Positions 38,627 through 46,994 of a stretch of 64,000 nt of DNA are shown here, in pieces. Below the pieces are notes generated by a model. The model was not told the origin of the DNA and did not search any database. It worked only from the letters and a program-made list of their open reading frames with translations. Every line of letters starts with the position of its first letter. Within the stretch, counting starts at the first letter, position 1. The position numbers were made by a program, and so were the translations under genes. Source of the stretch: Calothrix sp. PCC 7716 (GTDB lineage: Bacteria > Cyanobacteriota > Cyanobacteriia > Cyanobacteriales > Nostocaceae); contig NZ_AP025018.1 of NCBI RefSeq assembly GCF_019977735.1, forward strand, positions 9,304,580 through 9,368,579. The letters run 5' to 3'.

Positions 38627-38838
38627 TTAAAATGCATACGAGTAACCGTCCTTTTTGTAAATGTGTATGCAATAACTGTGTTTGATTCCTTGAACTAAAC
38701 CATCTTTTGTTGAGATATTAAAACTACCAAACGTCTAAAAATTGCTGCTTTTTTGTTTCGTAATAGTTGTCTTGCTTGGGCTGGGTGTATTGGGTTTAAC
38801 GGTTTAAAGTTTGTGTCAATTAAGAAAACTTTGGACAT
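38627..38838 (-). pseudogene. iscB: IscB (RRXRR/PLMP-domain) gene with RuvC and HNH core deleted
   Basis: The start at 38838 has GAGAGGG 5 bases before it. The N terminus reads MSKVFLIDTNFKPLNP, then IHPAQARQLLRNKKAAIFRR, the PLMP domain of IscB. In another frame the sequence then continues GSFNISTKDGLVQGI and YKKDGYSYAF to a stop at 38627, like the C-terminal end of IscB proteins. About 330 or more central residues with RuvC and HNH domains are missing, and the two parts are out of frame. The literal ORF is only 47 residues (38695-38838). Confidence 0.7.
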
Positions 38839-38839
38839 A

Positions 38840-39115
38840 AGTCCCTCTCATGAATGAGGTAATGTTTGCTTCGTTAATGTTCTAAACGCTTGTTAGGCTA
38901 GCCACACTTCCTTAACCCTTGTACGGATTTTTAATGACTAACGACATTGCCGGATGGATACCCAGATATACTGGACGGTCTAGCACGCAACCGTGGGTGT
39001 CTTGACGTTAAGAACGTAGCCACTTAAGGCTTAAACTGGTCAACTAGACTTGCAAAAACTTCCGTAAAAGCTCTTTATAAGCCCCCACTATACCCCTACG
39101 GGGTATAGTGGCGGG
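38840..39115 (-). ncRNA. HEARO/omega-RNA-like RNA upstream of iscB remnant
   Basis: IscB guide scaffolds (HEARO) are encoded directly upstream of the gene on the same strand, as here. The minus strand shows local hairpins AGCC-GGCT and ACGT-ACGT, a conserved-looking GACACCCACGGTTGCGTG block and a paired GGCTAGCC. The terminal 12-bp hairpin would lie at the 5' end, next to any guide. Confidence 0.55.
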
Positions 39116-39232
39116 TTGTTGACGATAGGTAATTCTTAATTTAATTACAGCAATATTGCGGTTTTGTTACCAATTATACATTATAGCGACAAGGATATTT
39201 TAAGTCATCCTTGCCGCTAGTCTTCTAGAAAT

Positions 39233-39514
39233 CTATCTGGAAGGGCTTTGTTGATTGTTCATCATTTGATGCATTTTGTTGTCCATCTGCTGCGTATTAC
39301 CCATCATTTTTTTACAACAAGGGCATCCTTTGTCTTCTGATTGTTGTTTATTTGGGGAAGGTGGTGTTTGGCTAATCTGCTGTTCAGTTTTAGAGCTTGT
39401 AGTTGTATTCGCATTGGTAGCACGACTCTCTGCTCGACTGGGACTAGCAACTAATGTCAGAAGCGCAAAACTTGCTAAGGTGCCAACAAATAAACTTTTC
39501 ATGTGTGTAGTCAT
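39233..39514 (-). CDS. Small secreted Cys/Met-rich putative metal-binding protein
   Basis: 93 residues, or 89 from the Met at 39502. The signal peptide ends near SPSRAES, followed by a Thr/Ser/Gln linker, then EDKGCPCCKKMMGNTQQMDN and KMHQMMNNQQ. Three cysteines in CPCC, seven Met and one His in the last 30 residues suggest a Cu(I)-binding tail. A MerR-type operator lies directly upstream. A decayed duplicate is at 35426-35745. Not a family I can name. Confidence 0.75.
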   Translation of the reverse strand: MTTHMKSLFVGTLASFALLTLVASPSRAESRATNANTTTSSKTEQQISQTPPSPNKQQSEDKGCPCCKKMMGNTQQMDNKMHQMMNNQQSPSR

Positions 39515-39577
39515 ATGTTTTTTACTCTCTACCTTGTTTTCTGTCAGCTATTTTTGGCTGACTGATGTCCATACTAA

Positions 39578-39599
39578 ACTCTCAAGTCAGCTAGAGAGT
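39578..39599 (-). promoter_or_regulatory. MerR-type operator 3 (Cys/Met-rich protein)
   Basis: Inverted repeat ACTCTCAAGT, CA, GCTAGAGAGT; on the minus strand TTGACT (39597-39602) and TAGTAT (39571-39576) flank it with a 20-base spacer. Confidence 0.75.
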
Positions 39600-39711
39600 C
39601 AAGAGATAAATTGATAAATTTTGCTTATCACAAGAAACGCATTGTATAAACTATATACGGTAAAAAATAGCGAAGACGGCTTAGTACACATATTGGTCTT
39701 ACTACGTTGAA

Positions 39712-40125
39712 TTAATGCTTTTGAATAATCGGGCATATTGTTGTTTCAATATTATTAGTCACCATTTCCCATCCTGAAAGAAGACCTTGTAACTCCTGCT
39801 TAAAAATCAGGAGTTCTTGAATTTGCTTCTCAATTACTGCTACTTTATCTTGCAATTTTTCTTTTATATGGTTGCAAGGCAAATCACCTTGGTCATAAAC
39901 TTCTAAAAGCTCTTTAATTTCTAACAAACTTAATCCAAGACTTTGCGCGCGCTTAATAAAGTGTAAGCGTTCATAAACATCAGAGTCGAACAATCTAAAC
40001 CCACCCTCAGTTCTACCCGACGCTTTGAGTAACCCTAGCTCTTCGTAATAACGGATAGTTTTAATTGGTACATTCGTTTCCTTAGCAACGGCGCCTATTT
40101 GTTTTGTTTTTTCTTGGAGTAACAT
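39712..40125 (-). CDS. MerR-family metal-responsive regulator (copy 3, diverged)
   Basis: 137 residues from ATG 40125 (MLLQEKTKQIGAVAKE); an ATG at 40146 would add seven. The winged helix reads TNVPIKTIRYYEELGLLKAS, then GRTEGGFRLF. The metal-site pattern equals the other two copies: Cys in DLPCNHIKEK and ICPII, and Trp in LLSGWEMV where CueR and MerR have Cys. Its promoter carries the most perfect operator of the window, so it is probably self-regulated. Confidence 0.93.
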   Translation of the reverse strand: MLLQEKTKQIGAVAKETNVPIKTIRYYEELGLLKASGRTEGGFRLFDSDVYERLHFIKRAQSLGLSLLEIKELLEVYDQGDLPCNHIKEKLQDKVAVIEKQIQELLIFKQELQGLLSGWEMVTNNIETTICPIIQKH

Positions 40126-40165
40126 AAAACATACCTCTGGAATCATTACCTAATCTTTATTTTAA

Positions 40166-40187
40166 ACTCTCCAGTCAACTGGAGAGT
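40166..40187 (-). promoter_or_regulatory. MerR-type operator 4 (merR copy 3), perfect palindrome
   Basis: ACTCTCCAGT, two bases, then its exact inverted copy. Minus-strand TTGACT (40185-40190) and TAAAAT (40159-40164) are 20 bases apart. This is the reference site of the set. Confidence 0.85.
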
Positions 40188-40222
40188 CAAGAGAGCGAGT
40201 AGGGGAAACCCCTATCATCGCA

Positions 40223-40801
40223 CTACCTAACTTCCACGACACCGCGAAACATATTCATGCCGCAAGCAAAAGTGTATTGGCCTGGTTTTTGAGGTGTAAA
40301 CTCAATTGGGGTGACTTGATTCAAATCTAAATCTTGAGCAATGTGAAAATCGGGAAATACAACTTGTTCCAAGCAGCTACTTTTGTCACGACGTAGGAAG
40401 TTTAAGCGTACTGGTTTACCTGCATCAACTACCACTCGACTTGGCTCGTAACCTCCATCTACGGTAATTGTAACTTCTTGAATGCCATCATGAGCTTCTG
40501 CATTCCGTGACTTTGGCTTACTCAACAAAAACCACCATATTTCTAAACCAATTAACCCTAAACCAGAAGCTGTAACTGCTGCTTTCACCCATAGTGGTTG
40601 TTCAATACGTTGAAATTCACCCTTCGGGTTCGCCAGTCCACTCGGCGGCAAAGCCGCACGTGTGGCTGGCTCACTCGTCTGTGATGTCGCAGAATTATGG
40701 GTTTCGTGAGGCATTTGTTGTGCTACCGCTCTTTGGGTAACAACACCAAACAATAATCCAAAAGTTGCTATACTGCCAATAATTGTCTTTCTATCTAACA
40801 T
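40223..40801 (-). CDS. Membrane-anchored cupredoxin-like protein
   Basis: 192 residues from ATG 40801; AAGGGGG lies 5 bases before it. The signal peptide (to about 28) ends AVAQQ. A Met/His/Thr linker, a membrane helix (about 68-88) and a C-terminal cupredoxin domain with EVTITVDGGYEPSRVVVDAG, SSCLEQVVFPDFHI and YTFACGMNMFRGVVEV follow. The two Cys with FHI and C-G-M-N-M are candidate copper ligands. It lies 14 bases after copA and is probably co-transcribed with copZ-copA. Confidence 0.85.
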   Translation of the reverse strand: MLDRKTIIGSIATFGLLFGVVTQRAVAQQMPHETHNSATSQTSEPATRAALPPSGLANPKGEFQRIEQPLWVKAAVTASGLGLIGLEIWWFLLSKPKSRNAEAHDGIQEVTITVDGGYEPSRVVVDAGKPVRLNFLRRDKSSCLEQVVFPDFHIAQDLDLNQVTPIEFTPQKPGQYTFACGMNMFRGVVEVR

Positions 40802-40814
40802 ATTTGCCCCCTTT

Positions 40815-43076
40815 TTATGCAATTACTTTGGGTCGAAAGTTACGTAGACGCAATGCATTTGTTAATACTGATACTGAACTGAACGCCATTGCGGCGCCTG
40901 CAATAATTGGATTGAGCAACCAGCCAAAAATAGGGAAGAGAATACCAGCAGCAATCGGAATTCCTGCTACGTTGTAAATGAAGGCAAAGAATAAATTCTG
41001 GCGAATGTTGCGAATTGTTGCATTGCTAAGTTGAATTGCTGTTACTACACCTTGTAAATCACCAGAGATAAGCGTAATGTCACTAGCTGCAATTGCGACA
41101 TCTGTTCCGGTTCCAATAGCTATACCCACATCAGCTTGAGCTAGTGCTGGTGCATCATTGATACCATCACCCACCATTGCCACAATTTTTCCTTCACGTT
41201 GTAATTTTTTTACAGTGTCAGCTTTTTGGTCGGGTCGAACTTCTGCCAAAACACGCTTTATACCTACTTCACGGGCAATAGTTTCTGCGGTACGGCGATT
41301 GTCTCCTGTAAGCATTACTACTTCCAAACCCAATTTTTGCAATGCTTTTACAGCTTGGGTAGATGTAGGTTTAACTGCATCAGAAATACCCATTAGTCCT
41401 TGAAGTTTACCATCTATCGCGATATAAATAGCGGTTTTACCGAGATACTCTAAGCGTTCTTTTTCATTTTCTAAAGCTTGAGTTTTCACATTTAACTCAG
41501 ACATCCAGCGTTGCGTACCAATCTGTATTAGGTGGTTATCAACTACACCTTGTACACCACTACCTGCAATTGCTTCAAAATTTTCCACCGAAACCAACCC
41601 TACTTCTTGAGTTTGAGCATATCTTACAACTGCTTCTGCAAGTGGGTGTTCTGAGTTGCGTTCTAATGATGCTGCTAATTGTAATAATTTAATTTCATTA
41701 CCGTTTGCGGTTCCATCAGTGGTGACAAAATCTGTAACTGTGGGTCTACCTTGGGTAATAGTTCCTGTTTTATCTAGAACTATTGTTTTAATTTTGTGTG
41801 CTAGCTCTAAACTTTCGGCGCCTTTAATCAAAATACCATTTTCTGCGCCTTTACCCGTTCCTACCATTACTGATGTTGGAGTCGCTAAACCCAATGCACA
41901 AGGACAAGCGATAATTAGAACTCCGACTGTGGTAATCAAAGCTAAAGTCAGATTACCCATGATATTAAACCAAATCATGAAAGTAAGCAGTGCAATTGCA
42001 ATTACCGCAGGTACAAACCATCCTGTTACAGAGTCTGCTAATCTTTGTATGGGCGCCCTACTACCTTGAGCTTGCTGCACAAGCTGGACAATTTGTGCCA
42101 ACACGGTATCTTTTCCTACTCGTGTTGCTTTAAACTTAAAGCTACCAGTTTTGTTAATAGTGGCGCCAATCACCTCATCACCAGGCTGTTTCTTAATAGG
42201 TACACTTTCCCCTGTCACCATAGATTCGTCAATTGTCGATGTGCCATCAATAACTTCACCATCAACAGGAATTTTCTCACCAGGACGAACCAAGATGACA
42301 TCTCCAATTTGCACCTCTTCAATTGGAATATCTATTTCTTGACCGTTACGAATTAAACGTGCGGTTTTGGCTTGTAAACCAATGAGTTTACGAATCGCTT
42401 CTCCAGTTTGTTTTTTCGCGCGACTTTCTAGAAGCTTTCCAACTAAAATCAAAGCAATAATAACTGCCGCTGCTTCATAATATACATCAGGTCGTAAACC
42501 TTGAGAGATAAAAAAGTTAGGGAAAAAGGTAGGAAATAGCGAATAAATAAATGCCGTACTTGTGCCTAATGCAACAAGAGTATCCATAGTCGCTGCATGG
42601 CGTTTAAAAGCTTTCCACGCATTACTATAGAAAGATAAGCCGCACCAAAATTGAATGGGAATTGTTAGCACTAGTTGTAGCCAAGGGTCATGTAACCACA
42701 TAGGAATGAAAGGTACATGTAATCCCGTCATCATTGGAATAGAACCAATAACAATTATCCCACTCAGGATACTTGCAACAACTACTTTGCGAGTTAGTTC
42801 ATTAGTTTCTCTTGATTGTCTACGTTTTTCGGCTTCGTCCTGTTGTGCAGCTGAATTTTGTTCTTGCAATGGGTATGCAGAATAACCAGCTTCATCCACA
42901 GCTTGTTGGATAGCTGTGACATCAGTTTTTCTTGGGTCATATTCTACAGTTGCCAGTTCGGCGCCAAAATTAACAATACACTCGTTGACACCGTTTACTT
43001 CCCTAATTGCTTCTTCTATGCTTCGCGCGCAAGAAGCACAACTCATACCGCGTAGCTTTAAAGTCGTGTTCTCCAT
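40815..43076 (-). CDS. copA: CopA-type P1B-1 copper-exporting ATPase
   Basis: 753 residues from ATG 43076, with GGAGG 5 bases upstream; a GTG at 43088 is in frame. One N-terminal metal-binding domain ([17 protein letters not shown]) is followed by eight membrane helices. Metal site CPC in [13 protein letters not shown] near 391, YN in FAFIYNVAG and MAFSS in helix 8 define P1B-1 (Cu+). The phosphorylation site is DKTGTITQG and the hinge [10 protein letters not shown]. It exports Cu+ from the cytosol and is preceded by copZ and MerR operator 5. Confidence 0.96.
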   Translation of the reverse strand: MENTTLKLRGMSCASCARSIEEAIREVNGVNECIVNFGAELATVEYDPRKTDVTAIQQAVDEAGYSAYPLQEQNSAAQQDEAEKRRQSRETNELTRKVVVASILSGIIVIGSIPMMTGLHVPFIPMWLHDPWLQLVLTIPIQFWCGLSFYSNAWKAFKRHAATMDTLVALGTSTAFIYSLFPTFFPNFFISQGLRPDVYYEAAAVIIALILVGKLLESRAKKQTGEAIRKLIGLQAKTARLIRNGQEIDIPIEEVQIGDVILVRPGEKIPVDGEVIDGTSTIDESMVTGESVPIKKQPGDEVIGATINKTGSFKFKATRVGKDTVLAQIVQLVQQAQGSRAPIQRLADSVTGWFVPAVIAIALLTFMIWFNIMGNLTLALITTVGVLIIACPCALGLATPTSVMVGTGKGAENGILIKGAESLELAHKIKTIVLDKTGTITQGRPTVTDFVTTDGTANGNEIKLLQLAASLERNSEHPLAEAVVRYAQTQEVGLVSVENFEAIAGSGVQGVVDNHLIQIGTQRWMSELNVKTQALENEKERLEYLGKTAIYIAIDGKLQGLMGISDAVKPTSTQAVKALQKLGLEVVMLTGDNRRTAETIAREVGIKRVLAEVRPDQKADTVKKLQREGKIVAMVGDGINDAPALAQADVGIAIGTGTDVAIAASDITLISGDLQGVVTAIQLSNATIRNIRQNLFFAFIYNVAGIPIAAGILFPIFGWLLNPIIAGAAMAFSSVSVLTNALRLRNFRPKVIA

Positions 43077-43141
43077 ATTTTCCTCCACTCAAAATATTGT
43101 GGGGTGGGCTTTAGATCGCCCGCCCTCATATAGCACAGCTA

Positions 43142-43336
43142 TCACGCAACCGAGTAACCAGCAGTTGTAATCGCTTGTTTAATTGCCACTTCGGATGCTT
43201 GAGTTTCAACATTAACTAACTTTGTTTTTGGGTCAGTTTGAACTGCCGCAGTTGGGTCAATAGCTTTTATTGCCTCTGTAATAGTGGCGCCGCAAGCAGA
43301 ACAAGCCATATTTGGAACTTTGAGTTCAAGTGTCAT
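43142..43336 (-). CDS. copZ: CopZ-like copper chaperone (HMA domain)
   Basis: 64 residues, a single heavy-metal-associated domain: VPNMACSACGATITEAIKAI with the CxxC pair, and a final TTAGYSVA. It should carry Cu+ to CopA, 66 bases downstream. The promoter at 43365-43396 has a MerR-type operator. Confidence 0.92.
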   Translation of the reverse strand: MTLELKVPNMACSACGATITEAIKAIDPTAAVQTDPKTKLVNVETQASEVAIKQAITTAGYSVA

Positions 43337-43371
43337 GTCGATTACCCTCTCAATAACTAATCTTATTTTGA

Positions 43372-43393
43372 ATTCTCCTGTCTACTGGAGAGT
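43372..43393 (-). promoter_or_regulatory. MerR-type operator 5 (copZ-copA)
   Basis: ATTCTCCTGT, CT, ACTGGAGAGT; minus-strand TTGACT (43391-43396) and CAAAAT (43365-43370) with a 20-base spacer. Confidence 0.8.
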
Positions 43394-43518
43394 CAAGGGG
43401 TTTGAGAAAATTTTTTGCCGAAATTTTCTAAAAACTTACGTAAAGTAAGCCAGCTAATGATTTCAGCTTCAAGAACAGATTGCCGTAATTTGTGTCAAAA
43501 GCCAAAACAAACTAGAAA

Positions 43519-43535
43519 TTTCATCCTGATTTCAT
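43519..43535 (+). promoter_or_regulatory. CopR/RppA-type direct repeat box 8
   Basis: TTTCAT, CCTGA, TTTCAT, then GAGTATAGCC as -10 region. Drives the lipoprotein at 43745 with a leader of about 180 bases. Confidence 0.8.
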
Positions 43536-43744
43536 TTTTGCCTGAGAAACTGAGTATAGCCTTCCCTGTTTAAAGCCCAAAGTTCAACTTATTTTTGCCA
43601 TCATGACTTACCAGTACATAACCACTAATATAATTATTTGCTGCTTGCGTGCTATTTGGTTGTCATGGAGGGCACCTTTCTAACTTTTGGAATATGCTTG
43701 TTGTGGTTTGTTTTTGAGAATCTAATTTGCTAACTGGAGAAAAA

Positions 43745-44665
43745 ATGAAGCGTATTTTGACTGCACTTGCTATCACTTCAACTCTTGTTGTTACTGCTGG
43801 TTGTGCAAGCGAAGTAAACAGTAGCCAGACACCAAGTAGTAGTGCTACGACTGTTGCGGATGCTAATCCTCATTCTGGTTACAACATGGGTGATTCCAAA
43901 ACTCCTGGGGCAGAGGAAAATCCTCATGGTGGTCATGGTGGTCATTCAGAGAATTCTAAATTAGAGCCTGCAAATGCTGTAGCTACATTGACTGTCCCGG
44001 CTAAAGTCACTAATAAGGCGCCTATCGCTCTAGCGATTGATGTAAAAGACAAAGAAGGTAAACCAATTGCCAATTTCGATAAATTCCAAGAAAAATTAAT
44101 GCATTTGATAGTCGTTAGTGACGACCTTCAATCTTTTAATCATATCCATCCTACATATAAAGGAAACGGACGCTTTGAAGTTCAAGCCGATTTTCCACAG
44201 CCTGGAGATTATACACTATTCAGTGATTACAAAGTAGCTGGTAAAGCCGAACAAGTGTCAACTTTAAAAGTTCAAGTTCCGGGTACAAATTCTAATACAC
44301 CAAAAATTGATTTAGCAACTACTAAAACTTTCGGTAATACAAAAGCTAATCTAAAATTATCTCAACCAACAATAAAAGCTGGACAAGAAGTACATTTGAT
44401 TTTTAACTTATCAGATGCAGCTAGCAACCAACCACCAAAAGATTTACAAAATTACTTAGGTGAAAGAGGACACTTAGTCATCCTCAAACAATCATCACCG
44501 CTAACCGAAGCAGACTATATCCATGCTCATGCGATGAAAGATACTCCCCCAGGTGAGATTCATTTTATTACTAGTTTTCCGCAACCAGGTAAATATAAGA
44601 TGTGGGGACAGTTTAATCGTAATGGCAAGATTATTACTGCTGACTTCTGGGTTGATGTGCAATAG
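43745..44665 (+). CDS. Secreted His-rich lipoprotein, putative metal binding
   Basis: 306 residues from ATG 43745, with TGGAG upstream. The lipobox is VVTAGC; a His/Met patch follows (NPHSGYNMGD, ENPHGGHGGHSEN). The folded part has two similar halves, each with an H-x-H pair and an F-P-Q-P-G motif: NHIHPTYKGN with ADFPQPGDYTLF, and YIHAHAMKD with TSFPQPGKYKMW. The duplicated H-x-H suggests two metal sites. A copy of its 3' end is fused to the flavodoxin remnant 0.8 kb on. I know related proteins only as uncharacterised. Confidence 0.82.
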   Translation: MKRILTALAITSTLVVTAGCASEVNSSQTPSSSATTVADANPHSGYNMGDSKTPGAEENPHGGHGGHSENSKLEPANAVATLTVPAKVTNKAPIALAIDVKDKEGKPIANFDKFQEKLMHLIVVSDDLQSFNHIHPTYKGNGRFEVQADFPQPGDYTLFSDYKVAGKAEQVSTLKVQVPGTNSNTPKIDLATTKTFGNTKANLKLSQPTIKAGQEVHLIFNLSDAASNQPPKDLQNYLGERGHLVILKQSSPLTEADYIHAHAMKDTPPGEIHFITSFPQPGKYKMWGQFNRNGKIITADFWVDVQ

Positions 44666-44676
44666 TTGTGCTAGCA

Positions 44677-44693
44677 TTTCATCTTAATTTCAT
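44677..44693 (+). promoter_or_regulatory. CopR/RppA-type direct repeat box 9 (no gene follows)
   Basis: TTTCAT, CTTAA, TTTCAT, 11 bases after the lipoprotein stop. A folded RNA with a terminator-like end follows at 44748-44806. Confidence 0.7.
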
Positions 44694-44714
44694 TTTGATT
44701 TACTAAAATAAATT

Positions 44715-44806
44715 ATAGAAACGAATTCCTCATGTTTCGCCAAAACCACAGCTTTATAGGTGTAAACATATCTTTTATATGTTTATTACTATCAAGCTGT
44801 TTTTAT
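44715..44806 (+). ncRNA. Candidate metal-responsive small RNA B
   Basis: An outer 7-bp helix (ACAGCTT 44748-44754 with its complement 44794-44800) encloses an 8-bp hairpin (AAACATAT 44764-44771 with 44777-44784). TTTTATT follows at once, as in a terminator. The 5' end is placed from box 9. No gene is encoded. Confidence 0.45.
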
Positions 44807-44830
44807 TAAAAACAAAATGAACTATAAAAA

Positions 44831-44847
44831 TTTCATCATGATTTCAT
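44831..44847 (+). promoter_or_regulatory. CopR/RppA-type direct repeat box 10
   Basis: TTTCAT, CATGA, TTTCAT. It lies 330 bases before the flavodoxin remnant, but a 15-bp hairpin with a T-rich tail (44908-44955) stands in between. Confidence 0.7.
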
Positions 44848-44874
44848 TTTGATATAATAAACTCAAAGTTGAAA

Positions 44875-44955
44875 ACATCTGACTAGATTCTCAGAGATAC
44901 TGTTTTTAGGCTTTTAGCTCTACTAATATGTTAGGGCTAGAAGCCTTTATTTATA
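44875..44955 (+). ncRNA. Candidate metal-responsive small RNA C
   Basis: The predicted transcript from box 10 ends in a 15-bp stem (44908-44922 with 44932-44946, two G-U pairs) followed by TTATTTATATT. It may be a small RNA or an attenuator of the downstream unit. Confidence 0.45.
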
Positions 44956-45055
44956 TTGATTTATCTGCCTGAAATTAAATGATAACTTTCAACACAGCCT
45001 GCAAGAGGTAAGACTGGCATCCTTAGCCTTTTAAAAAAATTTTGTGTCCCTCTTG

Positions 45056-45077
45056 ACTCTCCAGTTAGGTGGAGCAT
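45056..45077 (+). promoter_or_regulatory. MerR-type operator 6 (flavodoxin remnant and RND operon)
   Basis: ACTCTCCAGT, TA, GGTGGAGCAT: left arm perfect, right arm decayed. TTGACT (45053-45058) and TAAGGT (45079-45084) are 20 bases apart. Confidence 0.7.
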
Positions 45078-45159
45078 TTAAGGTAGTTTGAAACGAGGTT
45101 AAGTTATTAAATCATACACCTAACTCTCCCTTTATCACGCTACTCAGCAAGGAGGAAAG

Positions 45160-45520
45160 ATGGCTAAGATTGGCTTGTTTTACGGAACTCAAACAGGGAA
45201 TACTCAAACAGGAGCCGAACTTATTCAGAAAGAGTTTGGTGGCGACAGTGTTGTTGATATCTACGATATTTCTAAAGTAGAATCAAGCGATTTTTACGAC
45301 TACAACTATATTATTATAGGTTGTCCTACCACCGAATGTGGGTGAATTGCAAGACGACTGGGATAATTTCTTTGACGAGCTAGACAATATAGACTTTAGC
45401 GGCAAGAAAGTTGCTTACTTTGGGGTTGGCGATCAAAATGACTACCCATACAAGCTTTGGGGACAGTTTAATCGCAATGGCGAAATTATCACGGCTGATT
45501 TTTGGGTAAAGGCAACTTAA
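45160..45520 (+). pseudogene. Frameshifted flavodoxin fused to the 3' end of a lipoprotein gene
   Basis: It starts MAKIGLFYGTQTGNTQTGAE, a clear flavodoxin FMN-phosphate loop, with AAGGAGG 9 bases upstream. At about 45333 one extra base shifts the frame ([12 protein letters not shown] in place of GCPT-W-N-V-G-E-L); the next frame continues [20 protein letters not shown] and [11 protein letters not shown]. From about 45446 the flavodoxin sequence stops and [17 protein letters not shown] follows, a near copy of the lipoprotein end at 44604-44662. The FMN isoalloxazine site and the rest of flavodoxin are missing. Confidence 0.8.
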
Positions 45521-45576
45521 TAAAAAGTCTTGACTTCAAATTTGTGTAAATTTTACATCGCTCTAAATGTTTAGTT

Positions 45577-46965
45577 ATGGAATCTTTTGAATCTCAACGT
45601 TCACATGGTAAACGTTTGTTGGCGCCATTAACACTAGGTTTCTGGGCAATGTTAGCATTGCTTCTGCTTGGTGGGGGTGTTGGGTTTTGGTGGTTTATGG
45701 CTCCGGGCAAAGAATCACCCCCAACAGTACCTGGGCAACCCTCGGCAACAAAAGTGCAAGTTACAACATTGCAATCTAGCACTATAGAGGAAAGTGCAGA
45801 ATTTGTTGCAAATCTGGAGTCTCGTCGCTCTGTAACTTTGCGGCCAAGAATTCAGGGTCAGGTTTCTCAAATATTTGTTCGGGCAGGAGAGAGAGTTAAA
45901 AAGGATACTCCTATTCTGAAAGTTGATGCCAAGCAGCAACAAGCTTCTGTTGACAGTCGAATTGCAGCTTATCAATCAAGTCAAGCTGATTTAGAAACTG
46001 CTCAAGCAGAACTAAAAAGCGCCCAAGCAGATGCAAAAAATGCAACAGCGGCACTTGGAGCCTTAAAAGCTCGTCGAGCTTCTGAACAGTCTGATTTAAG
46101 ACTTAATCAAAGCGAGTACGAGCGGTTCAACCAACTGTATAAAGAAGGCGCCAGCAGTTTACAAATTTTAGAACAAAGACGAAACAGCTTAGAGACGGCA
46201 AAAGCCAAGCTTGCTCAAACGGATGCTGATATCGCAGCCCAAGAAGCAATGATTACTAGGGCACAGGCAGTAGTTTCTAGGGCAAAGGCTACAATTGTTA
46301 AGAACCAAAAGTTAGTTAATCAAGCTAGGGCAAATATTAAGGAGCAAGCAGCGGAACTTCAGTTTTATACAATTACCGCACCGTTTGCAGGAATCGTAGG
46401 TGATATTCCTGTTAAGGTAGGTGATTTTGTTGATACGTCTACTCAGTTAATAAGCGTTTCTGAAAACGGTTTATTGGAGGTTAATATTTCGGTTCCAGTG
46501 GAACAGGTGGCTCAGTTGCGGTTAGGAAGCGATATTGAGCTAGTAGATGGTCAAAAGCGTAATATTGGCACTAGTCGTGTATTTTTCATTGCACCTAATA
46601 CAGCAAATCAAACGCAATCTGTACTTGTTAAAGCTCTGTTGGATAATTCTCAACAAAAAGTGCGAACCGACCAGTTTGTTCGAGCGCGGATAATTTTGGC
46701 TCGGCGCCCTGGAGTTCTCATTCCCACAACTGCTGTAACCCGTTTAGCTAGAGAGGCGTTTGTGTTTGTAGTTGAGGAACGCTCATCGCAGTCTGCCCAA
46801 CTTCTGTTTGTAGCTCGGCAAAAACCTGTTGAATTAGGCGGTATTGAAAATAACCAATACCAAGTAATTAAAGGATTGCGACCTGGAGAACGAATTATTA
46901 CCTCTGGTTTGCTCGGTTTAAGGGATGGCGCGTCAATTATTCCTGAACCAGAAAAAAGTAATTAA
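45577..46965 (+). CDS. RND efflux periplasmic adaptor (AcrA/MFP family)
   Basis: 462 residues: an N-terminal membrane helix (about 15-38), a lipoyl half-motif FVANLESRRSVTLRPRIQGQ with VRAGERVKKDTPILKVD, a coiled coil (about 125-250), and FYTITAPFAGIVGDIPVKVG for the second half. It is 29 bases upstream of the RND gene start, so the two form an operon. No direct-repeat box lies immediately upstream; expression may come from operator 6 or box 10 through the flavodoxin remnant. Confidence 0.93.
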   Translation: MESFESQRSHGKRLLAPLTLGFWAMLALLLLGGGVGFWWFMAPGKESPPTVPGQPSATKVQVTTLQSSTIEESAEFVANLESRRSVTLRPRIQGQVSQIFVRAGERVKKDTPILKVDAKQQQASVDSRIAAYQSSQADLETAQAELKSAQADAKNATAALGALKARRASEQSDLRLNQSEYERFNQLYKEGASSLQILEQRRNSLETAKAKLAQTDADIAAQEAMITRAQAVVSRAKATIVKNQKLVNQARANIKEQAAELQFYTITAPFAGIVGDIPVKVGDFVDTSTQLISVSENGLLEVNISVPVEQVAQLRLGSDIELVDGQKRNIGTSRVFFIAPNTANQTQSVLVKALLDNSQQKVRTDQFVRARIILARRPGVLIPTTAVTRLAREAFVFVVEERSSQSAQLLFVARQKPVELGGIENNQYQVIKGLRPGERIITSGLLGLRDGASIIPEPEKSN

Positions 46966-46994
46966 TTATTGATGTTTCTTTGTGCTGTTTAACT

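Larger units (their letters stand above)
38504..39115 (-). mobile_element. Deleted IS200/IS605-like IscB element bounded by related hairpins
   Basis: Two similar hairpins bound the region: 38504-38535 (CCCCGACTATACCCC arm) and 39085-39111 (CCACTATACCCC, 12-bp perfect stem, TAC loop). Between them, read on the minus strand, are an omega-RNA-like stretch and a gene with only the two ends of IscB. No transposase is present, so it is a non-autonomous derivative. Exact cleavage ends were not determined. Confidence 0.6.

Noticed and set aside
41656-42069. 137-codon ORF opposite copA
   Set aside because: Antisense shadow; composition reflects the copA codons on the other strand.
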